Assembly: GCF_026130605.1 (NCBI RefSeq)
Contig: NZ_JANFAU010000006.1
Location: 1-64,000, forward strand
Origin: Sphingomonas lycopersici
GTDB taxonomy: Bacteria > Pseudomonadota > Alphaproteobacteria > Sphingomonadales > Sphingomonadaceae
Direction of reading: 5' to 3'
DNA: 64,000 nt
The position numbers and the translations under genes were made by a program. This document shows positions 15,377-23,554 of this stretch, one piece after another. Under the pieces are notes generated by a model, which was not told where the DNA came from, made no database searches, and was given only the letters and a program-made list of their open reading frames with translations. The number at the start of each line of letters is the position of its first letter. The stretch's first letter is position 1.

Positions 15377-15832
15377 TTGGCGGAAAATAACGGACAGGGC
15401 TGCCTGGGTTGCCTTGGAGTCATCGTGCTCTGCATTGCCGCGTACGCGATGTTTCATGTCGGCGGCGACAAGAGCGAAGCCCAACAAGCCGCCATCGAAG
15501 GGGACGCCAAGCCGGGCGTGACGCAGCCGGCCGTTGCGGCGGTCAGCTTGGGCCGTGAATTTGATGAAGACGCCGCCCGCGATGCTGCCCACGACGACCT
15601 TTCCGGGCAGAGCTACGAGAGTGAGCAGGGTTCGTCCCAGTGCACCGACGATTGTAGCGGCCACGAGGCCGGCTGGTCTTACGCGCGCGACAATGGCGAT
15701 GAAGATTGCGATTCTGGCGCATCAGATTCCTTCAGGGAAGGGTGTTCGGCATATCGCGAAGCGGTCGAGCAACGCATCGAGAATGCGCGGGAGGCCTATA
15801 ACAAGGGCGATGCTGCGTTCGTGAAGGACTGA
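15377..15832 (+). CDS. Membrane-anchored hypothetical protein
   Basis: A 151-residue protein with one membrane segment near the N-terminus (residues 9-28, Cys-rich: CLGCLGVIVLC) and an acidic periplasmic part that has four Cys in two close groups (CTDDC; CDSG to EGC), possibly disulphide-bonded. The start appears to be TTG with GGGGGA upstream. No family recognised. Small inner-membrane proteins of islands often act in superinfection exclusion, but nothing in the sequence proves this. Confidence 0.58.
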   Translation: MAENNGQGCLGCLGVIVLCIAAYAMFHVGGDKSEAQQAAIEGDAKPGVTQPAVAAVSLGREFDEDAARDAAHDDLSGQSYESEQGSSQCTDDCSGHEAGWSYARDNGDEDCDSGASDSFREGCSAYREAVEQRIENAREAYNKGDAAFVKD

Positions 15833-15936
15833 CGCCGAAACGCCCGTGAAACGTCGATTAGCGGATCGTCCGCAGTTATAAGACCGCATCGGCCGACCAT
15901 GCCCTGCGCCGGGGGCTCCCTGTTCCACGGGAACAT

Positions 15937-16359
15937 ATGGTCGGCATCGAACAGAACCCCGAGATCATCAACCGGATCGCCAACAGCGAGGGCGTGAAGG
16001 AATTCCTGCGGCCCGACGGCGAGCCGATGGACTTCACGCCCATCACTGAGGTCCCGATCACGCAAACCGGGGTGGTGGCGTTGTCGAACGGCAACGATGC
16101 GGTGGGGCTCTTCGAAATCACCTGTGAGGGAATCTGGCAGGGGCACATTGCCTTTGCGCGGACGTGTCGCGGCAAGCGCGCGATCGAGACCGGGCGCGAA
16201 ATGCTCGATTGGATGTTCGAGCACAGCGCTGAGGTGATCTGGGGCGCGGTGCCTCGCTGGAACAAGCCCACAATCTGGTTTGCGCGCGCGATCGGCATGC
16301 GTCCGACCGGCAATGGCGACCAGGATACCGAAATCCTCGAAATCAAAAGGGTGCATTAA
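15937..16359 (+). CDS. P22 gp14-like (GNAT-fold) phage protein
   Basis: A 140-residue protein following the pattern of the small GNAT-fold proteins (DUF2824-like) that precede the ejection genes in many podoviruses: a central GLFEITCEGIWQGHIAFART strand-turn-strand, RGKRAIETGREMLDWMF helix, and VPRWNKPTIWFARAIGMRPT. In P22 gp14 is a head-assembly/ejection-related protein. Family assignment is from pattern, not alignment. Stop and the next start share one base (TAATG), so it is coupled to the gp7-like gene. A dyad TGTTCC/GGAACA sits directly over the ribosome-binding region. Confidence 0.68.
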   Translation: MVGIEQNPEIINRIANSEGVKEFLRPDGEPMDFTPITEVPITQTGVVALSNGNDAVGLFEITCEGIWQGHIAFARTCRGKRAIETGREMLDWMFEHSAEVIWGAVPRWNKPTIWFARAIGMRPTGNGDQDTEILEIKRVH

Positions 16360-17063
16360 TGGCGTCAGCGGCAATTTCCGCGGCAGGGTCGATCCTCGGC
16401 GGACTGACAGGCGGCAAGGGAGCGGCGAAGGCTGCTAAGATCCAGGCCGATGCATTCAGGCAGGGCCTCGCGCAGCAGCAAGCGCAGTGGAACCAGACGC
16501 AAACGAATTTGCGGCCATTCCTTGGGTTGGGGACAAGCGCGGTCAACCCGCTGGGAAACCTCGTCGGGGTCAACGGGAACGACGCGCAGCAGGCAGCGAT
16601 CACTCAGTTGCAGAATGGGCCACTGTTCTCGTCGCTTGTGCGGAACGGGGAAAACTCAATCCTCGCGAACGCTGCAGCGACTGGAGGGCTGCGTGGGGGC
16701 AATATTCAAAACGGCCTCGCCAACTTCCGCTCGGACACACTCGCCAATGTGATCCAGCAGCAGCTCGGCAATCTCGGCGGCCTGGTGAATACGGGCGTCG
16801 GTGCTGCGAACAGCCTCGGCGGTTTCGGACAGGCGAATGCCGACGCGTCTTCGAAGCTGCTCGGCCAGTTAGGGAATGCGAACGCGGTTGCGGCAGCAGC
16901 GCCTTATGCCGCGTTCGGTAGCGCGCTGGGACAAGTCGATTTCAACAAAGTCTTATCCGGTCTTGGGAGTGGAAATGGCGGCATAACCTTCCAAAACGCG
17001 AGCGATATGTCCAACAACGCGCTGAACGCGGTTGATGCACGGCGCCTTGGTCTTCCGTGGTGA
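16359..17063 (+). CDS. Phage DNA-ejection protein, P22 gp7-like
   Basis: A 234-residue Ala/Gly/Asn-rich protein. The N-terminus is a Gly/Ala segment (SAAGSILGGLTGGKGAAKAA), then a Gln-rich helix, and the signature DAQQAAITQLQNGPLFSSLV followed by RNGENSILANAAATGGLRGG, which I recognise from podovirus DNA-transfer (ejection) proteins. Such proteins are packaged inside the capsid and leave ahead of the genome to form a conduit through the host envelope. P22 gp7 is 229 residues, so the length agrees. It is the second gene of the ejection-like cassette. Confidence 0.78.
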   Translation: MASAAISAAGSILGGLTGGKGAAKAAKIQADAFRQGLAQQQAQWNQTQTNLRPFLGLGTSAVNPLGNLVGVNGNDAQQAAITQLQNGPLFSSLVRNGENSILANAAATGGLRGGNIQNGLANFRSDTLANVIQQQLGNLGGLVNTGVGAANSLGGFGQANADASSKLLGQLGNANAVAAAAPYAAFGSALGQVDFNKVLSGLGSGNGGITFQNASDMSNNALNAVDARRLGLPW

Positions 17064-17213
17064 TCCTGAAATTTGGGAATCCCATTGCGGATGATCCGCT
17101 ATTGGTCTAGTGTAAATCTATCGGCTGATCGAGTCCTGCGCCGGGGACATTGCACTCGTGGAGAGTTGCTTCGATCATGCCGTCATCTCAATTTAGGCAA
17201 GGTGATCGCGGCC

Positions 17214-17230
17214 TCTCCCAGCTAGGGAGA
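17214..17230 (+). promoter_or_regulatory. Hairpin sequestering the gp20-like Shine-Dalgarno
   Basis: TCTCCC and GGGAGA pair perfectly around AGCTA. The 3' arm contains GGGAG, the Shine-Dalgarno for the ATG at 17237. Folding would hide the ribosome site, suggesting translational control of the ejection gene. Confidence 0.5.
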
Positions 17231-17236
17231 CGCTGA

Positions 17237-19243
17237 ATGGCTACCGACCAGCTTGTCGACCAGATGATAACGAATCTGGTCAACATGCCGAAGAACATCT
17301 CCGACTCTCTTGCGCAGGGTCAGCAACGTGCGCTCGATCAACAGGATGCGACGCTGCGGGTACAGCAGCTTCAGCGCCAAGCTGATCGCGACGCACAGTA
17401 CGACATCGATGCCGATGCCTATTTGCAAAACCAAACTCCGCAGCAACTCGCGACATTGGTGACGAAATATCCCGATAAATATCAGGCGCTCAAGCAGGGC
17501 TACGAGGTGATGGACGAGCCTCGGCAACAGGGCCTGAAGGTGCAGTTCGGAAGCCTCTACAATGCCGCGGACAACGGGCGCCCTGATCTGCTCGCAAATC
17601 AGATTGACGATCTGATCACCGCCGAGAAGAAAGCGGGGATCGATACGACGGACGCGCAGGCGATGTCTGCCCGCCTTCGGTCGAATGATCCTGACACCGT
17701 GAAGGCCGCGACCGCCAACCTTCGGAATTTTGCCGCAGTCCACCTATCGGCGCTCGACAGCAAGTTCGCGCAAAGCCTCGGTATCAACCAAGGCGGCGAC
17801 GGCCATTTTAAATCTTCGCCGTTGGGAATTTTTGACGATCGCACTGGCTCATTGAAGCACGCGATCAGCGAAAAGCTGCAAATTCGAACTGTTCGAAACG
17901 CGGACGGCACGACTTCAGTTGTTGGGGTCGGTGGCGATGGGGAGCCCGTGGTCATCGGCTCGGAGTCTGACGATTTGCCACCGGGCGCGTCATCTCCTCC
18001 TGGCGCTGGGGGTAGCCAGCCGCTCAGTATCCGCCTGAATAATCCAGGTGCCATCCGGTACAATCCGAGTAACCAGTGGGTCGGGCAGGTCGGTCAGCAG
18101 AATGGTTTCGTCCAGTTCGACACGCCCGAAAACGGCCAGCGCGCGCATAGGAGGCTGATCGCCAACCAGATCCGAGCGGGATACGATACTCCGCTCACCT
18201 GGGCGCAGCATTACGCGCCCGCCAGTGACGGGAACGATCCCCAAGCCTATGCGCAGACAATCGCGAAGGGGTTGGGGATCGGCGTCAACGACAAAATGCC
18301 GATCGACGCGGTGCCGCGTATCGCAGCCTTGTCGGCGAAGGTTGAGGCTGGCGGTTCACCAGCGAATTCGGGGTCTGGCGCACCATCTCAATCCTCGGGC
18401 GCGCCAACGGCCCTCGTTGGCGTAGCAGGCACGAAGCCGCAGCCGGCCGTCAGGGTGCTCTATACCTCGGCGCCGAAGCAGGCTGCGTTGGACGCGAGCA
18501 CCATCGACTTCTACGCGCAGAAGGTCGCGGCGGGCGGCGACATGCCTCAACTCGGGATGGGGAAAGACGCGGCCACGTTGCGTCAGGCGATTTTGCAGCG
18601 TGCGGCCCAGATCCAACTGGGAAGGGGCATGAGTGGCGGGGACAGCAATCTGCTGCACGCCGACACCAAGAGCGCGGGAATGGCGCTGACCGCGCTGCAG
18701 AAAACCCGAAATAGCCTCGATCCCTTTATCAAGACATTCGATGGCGCTGCGGACCAGGTGCGCAAGCTGGCCCCGCAAGGGGTTGGGGGCAGCATTCCCG
18801 TCTTCAATCGCTGGATACAGGCAGGGCGACAGGCCGTCACGGGGGACCCCGCGGTCTCCAAGTTCAACGTGGCGATCAATGCGGTCGCCAACGAGAATGC
18901 CAAGATCATGTCTGGCGCGTCCGGTGGCGCTGTTACCTCGGACTCGGCGCGTCACGAGGCAATGTCGCTGATCAATAACGCAATGACGCTGGATCAGCTG
19001 AACTCGGTGCTCGACCAGATGCACACCGACTCCCAGCTCCGCATTCGGTCCTTGGACGATCGGGCGACGACGTTGCGCGGGATCATCTCCGGCAATTCGG
19101 CGGCCGGTCCAGCGCCAAACTCATCGCCTGGGCGTCAAACGGTGCCAGCGAAGGCCGCCCCCGCCATCGGAGCCGTCGTCCGTGGCTACAAATTCAGGGG
19201 CGGTAACCCTGCCGATCGCAATAGCTGGGTGAAGGTGCAATGA
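17237..19243 (+). CDS. Phage DNA-ejection/internal virion protein, P22 gp20-like
   Basis: A 668-residue protein. Residues 1-175 are Gln/Asp-rich helices with PQQLATLVTKYPDKYQALKQ, typical of internal virion proteins. Residues 255-375 carry a module reading RLNNPGAIRYNPSNQWVGQV, FVQFDTPENGQRAHRRL and AQHYAPASDGNDPQAYAQTI, a fold found in phage structural proteins and possibly peptidoglycan-related; no classical catalytic pair is evident. The end, VVRGYKFRGGNPADRNSWVK, is a common phage C-terminus. It overlaps the next gene by four bases. Role in genome delivery is inferred from neighbours and composition. Confidence 0.74.
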   Translation: MATDQLVDQMITNLVNMPKNISDSLAQGQQRALDQQDATLRVQQLQRQADRDAQYDIDADAYLQNQTPQQLATLVTKYPDKYQALKQGYEVMDEPRQQGLKVQFGSLYNAADNGRPDLLANQIDDLITAEKKAGIDTTDAQAMSARLRSNDPDTVKAATANLRNFAAVHLSALDSKFAQSLGINQGGDGHFKSSPLGIFDDRTGSLKHAISEKLQIRTVRNADGTTSVVGVGGDGEPVVIGSESDDLPPGASSPPGAGGSQPLSIRLNNPGAIRYNPSNQWVGQVGQQNGFVQFDTPENGQRAHRRLIANQIRAGYDTPLTWAQHYAPASDGNDPQAYAQTIAKGLGIGVNDKMPIDAVPRIAALSAKVEAGGSPANSGSGAPSQSSGAPTALVGVAGTKPQPAVRVLYTSAPKQAALDASTIDFYAQKVAAGGDMPQLGMGKDAATLRQAILQRAAQIQLGRGMSGGDSNLLHADTKSAGMALTALQKTRNSLDPFIKTFDGAADQVRKLAPQGVGGSIPVFNRWIQAGRQAVTGDPAVSKFNVAINAVANENAKIMSGASGGAVTSDSARHEAMSLINNAMTLDQLNSVLDQMHTDSQLRIRSLDDRATTLRGIISGNSAAGPAPNSSPGRQTVPAKAAPAIGAVVRGYKFRGGNPADRNSWVKVQ

Positions 19244-22200
19244 CTGATCAGCGTGGCCCTTGGGAAGACTATGGCTCTCCGGCAGCGGTTGCGATCCAGG
19301 CGCGGCCCGAGCCGATGCCTGTACCAAATCCCGTCGAACTGGCGCCCCATGGCGCGCCGCCGCCCGCAGAGGATGGCCCTTGGGCGGATTACTCGCCGGG
19401 CGCCGCTCCAACCCCGCGGAACCTGCCGATCGCTCCGACCGCGCATAATGAGCGCATTGGCGGCTTCGCGGATCAACTGCCTCCCCAGCCGGCACATCGT
19501 ATGTCGGAAAAGGATGAAGCCACGTACTCGAACATGCTCAAGACGGCGGATGCTGCGACGTTGAAGCGTTTCCTCTGGGAGCACGGTAACTTTCAGCAGC
19601 CTGGGCTCGATGAGTATGTGGCTGCCCGGGACAAAGCCCGCGCGAAAGGCGCCCCCGTCAGCTACGACGTCACCTATGCGCTTCCGAAGGTCAGCAATGC
19701 TGATGGCGCAACTGGCGCTGCCACTCGTGGCGTTGGCCGCGGTGCGACGGCAAACTTTCTCGATGAAGCCGGCGCGTTGGTCGACGCGGTGGGTGGAACC
19801 GATGGGCGTCCGAACATCTGGAATAGCGATCAGAGCTTCGGCGACCTGTATGACCGGAACCTCGATTATAATCGCGCGGTTCTTGGCGCCGACGACAGGG
19901 ATCATCCCTATGCGTCGCTGGCTGGGGAAGTGGCGGGTAGCCTTGTCCTTCCTGGCGCGATTGAAAAAGCCGGCGTCACGGCCTCGCTTAACGAGGTCCG
20001 ATTGGCAGCTCGCAATGCTGCACTCATGGAGGGATATTCCGGCGAGGAAGCGGCCCGGATTGGCGCGCGTGCCGTTGCGCGGCGCCTCGCCACCGAGGGA
20101 GCGATTTACGGCGGCGCTTATGGCGCGGGCTCCGCTGATGGTGGCCCAGGATCGCGCATTGTAGGGGCAGGGACCGGGGCTATAGCTGGTGCGGCGCTCC
20201 CGGTTGCCGGGCGCGTCTTGTCGCCGATCACGGCGCCGATCCGCAATTCGATCGCGAGCGCGGCGGATGCGGTTTACAATGGTGGTCGCCGGCTCATTTC
20301 CCCGTTCACGCGTGAGGGTGCGCAGGACACCGCCGCCGAAATCCTGCGCAATTCCGCGACCCGTCCCACGAGCGATATTGTTGCCGACATTGCCAATGCG
20401 GCTCCTCCGGTTGCGGGCGTGCGGCCGACGCTGGCAGAGGTTGCGGGAGATCCGGGGTTGGCCGGCCTTCAGCGCGGGCATGCCAATACCGATTTGAATA
20501 CCGCTGCTGCGATCGGCGAGCGCAATGCGGCGAATGCCCTGGCGAGAACCCGAGCCACGTCGGAGGCGTTGGGCGATGGCTCGCCGCAAGCGATCCAGGA
20601 CTATGCCGCTGGGCGCATGGCTTCTGCTGAGCAGGCAACCGTTGATCAACGGGCGGCTCGACAGGCGGCCATCGACACCCGGCTGGCCGGCGAGCGTCAA
20701 TTGGCGGATCAGGGGCATAGTGACGCGGTTGCTGCCGTATCGCAGGCGATCGACCGACTCGGGCCTACCGCCGATCGGGAAGCAACCGGTGCTGCCGCAC
20801 GGGAAGCGTTCGACACGGCATACGATGCGGCAAAGGCACGGACGCGCGAAGCTTACGCAGATGCGGCCCTCAACAACCCGCGCCCGATTAAAATCCCGCC
20901 GAGCGTGTTTCAGAAGCTGCGGCTGGCTGCCGACGATTTCTATGGCGACGGTGGCGGAGAAATGCCGGCGCGCCTCCAATCGATCCTCAATGATATGGCG
21001 GATGAACACGCCACGACCCGCACCCTCACGAATATCGATCGCCGGCTCGCAGATTTCGCGGGCGAGGCGAGGATGCAGGGACGCCGATCGGAAGCAGCAT
21101 TTGCCGAACGGGTGCGCGCGGATCTCGGCAATTTTGTCCAGAATGCTGCGCCGCCCGAGTATCGTGCCGCGATCGCCAATGCCAAGGCAGTGCGAGCGGA
21201 GCAGGGGCGCTTGTTCGAGGGCGGGGATGCCGCGGCGACCTTTGCCCGCGACCGCTACGGCAATCCCGCCATCGGCAACACAACCGTGCCGACGCGCCTT
21301 GTTCGTCCAGGGGCTGCCGGAGGCGATACGGCCGAGGAATTGATCCGCGCGATCGGCCCAGAAAATGCGGAAAATATCGTCCGCGAGGAAATTCGCAGGG
21401 TCGCTGAGGAGAGGGGTGTCCAGACCGGGGCACAGGCTCGCGCCTTGGCAAACCGCTTCGGCGAGGCCGCGAATCGCTTCCCGGCAGTGCGAGACGATCT
21501 CCGCAACCTGCAGGCGCGAGCCGCCGAACTCGATGCCGCACGCGGCGTCCAGCACGACGCCATTTCCATGAAGGCAACCGTGGAGGAACTTGCATCGGCG
21601 AGCGAGATGTCAGCCTTGCACAAACAGCTTGTCGCTTCACCGTTGGCGAAGGTGGCGGACACCACGGTCGATCCAAGCAGCTTCGTGAAGGGGTTGATGC
21701 AGCGATCGGATGACGGACGTCAGCTTCGTCAACTGGCGGCAATGCTGAGGACGAAGCCCGAGGCGATGGCGGGACTGCGCCGAGTGATCGGCGATTACAT
21801 AATCGATGCCGGCGCCGGACCGAACTTCACCGCGGCCGGTGACCGCATTCCGGCGATCAACAAAACCCGCGCCGCGATCGATACCGTTCTCAAGCGCGCG
21901 GCGCCGGCTCTGACCCGTGAGCAGGCCATCGTCTTGAAGGTCGTCCGACGGGAATTGGAGCAGGCCAATTTTGCCGCGACCGCCTCCAAGCCGAGCGGAT
22001 CGGAAACGCAGCTCAACAAGACATTCGTTGATCTGATGCGGCATGCCCCGGCGGTGGTGGGCAAGAAGGCGAAGCTTCTGATTGCTCACGTCCTCGGTGC
22101 CCTTGGCAACGGCCAGGAAGTCAAAAGCCTGATCACCGAAGCCGTCCTGAATCCTGATTTTGCGGCAACGCTGCTGAAGCGCCCCACTGAGCGTCATTGG

Positions 22201-22395
22201 TCTCAGATCAGGGAGGGGCTCATCGGTCGAAAAGCGGTGATGGGCGGCGCGATCGTGGGTCAGGCGATCGGCGATCACTATGGCTTGCGAGATTTGCTTC
22301 TCACTGCGGTTCGCCGCGCTGCGTCGGGTATTCAGCCGGCACCTCAAGGCGATGGTCGCTCGCTGCACTCCGACCCAATTGCGGTCGCACGATAA
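19240..22395 (+). CDS. Phage DNA-ejection/internal virion protein, P22 gp16-like
   Basis: A 1051-residue, largely helical Ala/Arg-rich protein. The N-terminus has two copies of a PW(E/A)DY motif (residues 6-10 and about 47-51). A Gly/Ala-rich, membrane-active-looking stretch lies near residues 280-330 (GTGAIAGAALPVAGRVLSPI), followed by long coiled helices to the end. Size and organisation fit the largest ejection protein of podoviruses (P22 gp16 is shorter, about 600; many relatives exceed 1000). It is coupled to the gp20-like gene by an ATGA overlap. No tail or tailspike gene follows, unlike in phages. Confidence 0.74.
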   Translation: MTDQRGPWEDYGSPAAVAIQARPEPMPVPNPVELAPHGAPPPAEDGPWADYSPGAAPTPRNLPIAPTAHNERIGGFADQLPPQPAHRMSEKDEATYSNMLKTADAATLKRFLWEHGNFQQPGLDEYVAARDKARAKGAPVSYDVTYALPKVSNADGATGAATRGVGRGATANFLDEAGALVDAVGGTDGRPNIWNSDQSFGDLYDRNLDYNRAVLGADDRDHPYASLAGEVAGSLVLPGAIEKAGVTASLNEVRLAARNAALMEGYSGEEAARIGARAVARRLATEGAIYGGAYGAGSADGGPGSRIVGAGTGAIAGAALPVAGRVLSPITAPIRNSIASAADAVYNGGRRLISPFTREGAQDTAAEILRNSATRPTSDIVADIANAAPPVAGVRPTLAEVAGDPGLAGLQRGHANTDLNTAAAIGERNAANALARTRATSEALGDGSPQAIQDYAAGRMASAEQATVDQRAARQAAIDTRLAGERQLADQGHSDAVAAVSQAIDRLGPTADREATGAAAREAFDTAYDAAKARTREAYADAALNNPRPIKIPPSVFQKLRLAADDFYGDGGGEMPARLQSILNDMADEHATTRTLTNIDRRLADFAGEARMQGRRSEAAFAERVRADLGNFVQNAAPPEYRAAIANAKAVRAEQGRLFEGGDAAATFARDRYGNPAIGNTTVPTRLVRPGAAGGDTAEELIRAIGPENAENIVREEIRRVAEERGVQTGAQARALANRFGEAANRFPAVRDDLRNLQARAAELDAARGVQHDAISMKATVEELASASEMSALHKQLVASPLAKVADTTVDPSSFVKGLMQRSDDGRQLRQLAAMLRTKPEAMAGLRRVIGDYIIDAGAGPNFTAAGDRIPAINKTRAAIDTVLKRAAPALTREQAIVLKVVRRELEQANFAATASKPSGSETQLNKTFVDLMRHAPAVVGKKAKLLIAHVLGALGNGQEVKSLITEAVLNPDFAATLLKRPTERHWSQIREGLIGRKAVMGGAIVGQAIGDHYGLRDLLLTAVRRAASGIQPAPQGDGRSLHSDPIAVAR

Positions 22396-22408
22396 AGGAG
22401 GATGACCC

Positions 22409-22783
22409 ATGCGCTCTGAACAAGAATTGGCGGCCATATTCGTTTCGCTTTCGACGGCCATGACCATCGCGGTTTCAGCCGCCACGCCAGAGCCGGCGCC
22501 CGATCAGCGCTCGACGCTCTATATGCCGCCTGTGTGGCGGCGCGCCTTCAATCTCAACCAGCGCGACCGGTTGGGTAAGTTCAACGAATTGGTGCGGGCG
22601 CTTGCCACCGCCGCGCGCACCCCTGAGTGGATGGCGCGTATGGCGTTGGACGTCGTCTACATCCCGGGCCGCGAGGCCGATCTTGATGACGTGAATAACG
22701 ATGCGCCAGCCCTCGAAATGGCGCTCATGGCGATGGGACTGAATCCCAACCATGTGGCGTGGGCTTCGTCGACACCGAACTAG
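22409..22783 (+). CDS. Hypothetical protein following the ejection genes
   Basis: A 124-residue protein translated from a near-perfect Shine-Dalgarno (AAAGGAGG). Features: hydrophobic Ala/Thr stretch at residues 9-26, then PPVWRRAFNLNQRDRLGKFN and EWMARMALDVVYIPG. I do not recognise a family. It is probably in the same transcript as the ejection cassette and may be a virion or delivery accessory. Confidence 0.62.
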   Translation: MRSEQELAAIFVSLSTAMTIAVSAATPEPAPDQRSTLYMPPVWRRAFNLNQRDRLGKFNELVRALATAARTPEWMARMALDVVYIPGREADLDDVNNDAPALEMALMAMGLNPNHVAWASSTPN

Positions 22784-22907
22784 GGCGAGAGCGGTGGGGG
22801 TGCTGGTTTGGTTGCCTTGCGTGGCCGCTCCCATACCTTCAGTCCGCCTTGTTGCTTGTGAGCTGCCCGGCGATAATCCGCCGAGCGGTAATGCGGAGTA
22901 ACGTCGT

Positions 22908-23138
22908 ATGAATCCACCCGATTGGCCGCGCGCGATGAAGCGCGCAACAGCGGCCCGATACTGCGACCTCGCCCCCGCCAAATTCATAGCTGAGGTCACG
23001 GCCGGCCGTTTGCCGCTCCCCGTGGAATTAGGGGGAGAGGATCATTGGGACCGCAACGCGCTTGATGACAGCCTTGGGCGGCTGTTCGGTAGCGCGGTGC
23101 CGGACTGGGAAAGGGAGCAGCCGGGTCTTCGCGGCTAG
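22908..23138 (+). CDS. AlpA-like HTH protein, second copy type
   Basis: A 76-residue excisionase/AlpA-type winged helix: MKRATAARYCDLAPAKFIAE, then VTAGRLPLPVELGGEDHWDR and an NALDDSL helix. It differs from the first AlpA-like gene near int. Small proteins of this type either activate int/rep or act as directionality factors. Its place towards attR is unusual for AlpA and may mark the junction between ejection genes and cargo. Confidence 0.72.
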   Translation: MNPPDWPRAMKRATAARYCDLAPAKFIAEVTAGRLPLPVELGGEDHWDRNALDDSLGRLFGSAVPDWEREQPGLRG

Positions 23139-23235
23139 GTGAATCAGCCTTCGAATTCATCGGTAGCGTCATCGCAGGAGTGCGCTGATGCAAGCGATCG
23201 TGGAGGCGATGTTCGTAAGCTAGGCCGCGACTCGC

Positions 23236-23303
23236 GGGAGCCAGCGTCTGACCTTCAGATTCGGGCTCCCTTGACAAGGGGAGCGTTTTTCGATTCTTTT
23301 AAC
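23236..23303 (+). promoter_or_regulatory. Hairpin plus promoter ahead of the protease unit
   Basis: GGGAGCC (23236-23242) pairs with GGCTCCC (23264-23270), enclosing an inner TCTGA/TCAGA stem. A consensus -35 TTGACA follows at once (23271-23276), then AT-rich DNA with possible -10 elements near 23294-23303. This looks like a terminator followed by an independent promoter for the next two genes. Confidence 0.45.
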
Positions 23304-23368
23304 GAAAATTTGAACTGTTGCGGCGACAGAAACGTTGATAGGGGGCCGCCGCGCAAGGAGGAGTTGAC

Positions 23369-23554
23369 ATGTCTGTAGCGGAGGAATTCGCTCGCCTTAT
23401 GGCTGGCGTCAACGTCCAGACTCTGCCCGCGCCCTCGTTCCCGGCAGTGGCCGGTACCAGCGTTGTTCCCACTCGCACTGTTTACAGCGTCGGTGAAGCT
23501 ATCGAATACCGGGAGCGGTCTAAGCATGCCAAATTGGGGGCAGGTACTTTCTGA
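23369..23554 (+). CDS. Small hypothetical protein, paired with protease
   Basis: A 61-residue ORF from an ATG preceded by an ideal AAGGAGG. It reads MSVAEEFARLMAGVNVQTLP, then a Pro/Val/Thr-rich middle and the basic end RERSKHAKLGAGTF. It overlaps the protease gene by 29 bases in another frame, which suggests translational coupling. It could be a chaperone, substrate or inhibitor of the protease; that is inference from gene order only. Confidence 0.6.
   Translation: MSVAEEFARLMAGVNVQTLPAPSFPAVAGTSVVPTRTVYSVGEAIEYRERSKHAKLGAGTF

Noticed and set aside
19186..21555. 789-residue leftward ORF opposite the gp16-like gene
   Set aside because: Antisense shadow of a high-GC gene; no recognisable domain, and the forward gene has operon overlaps and phage-type sequence.
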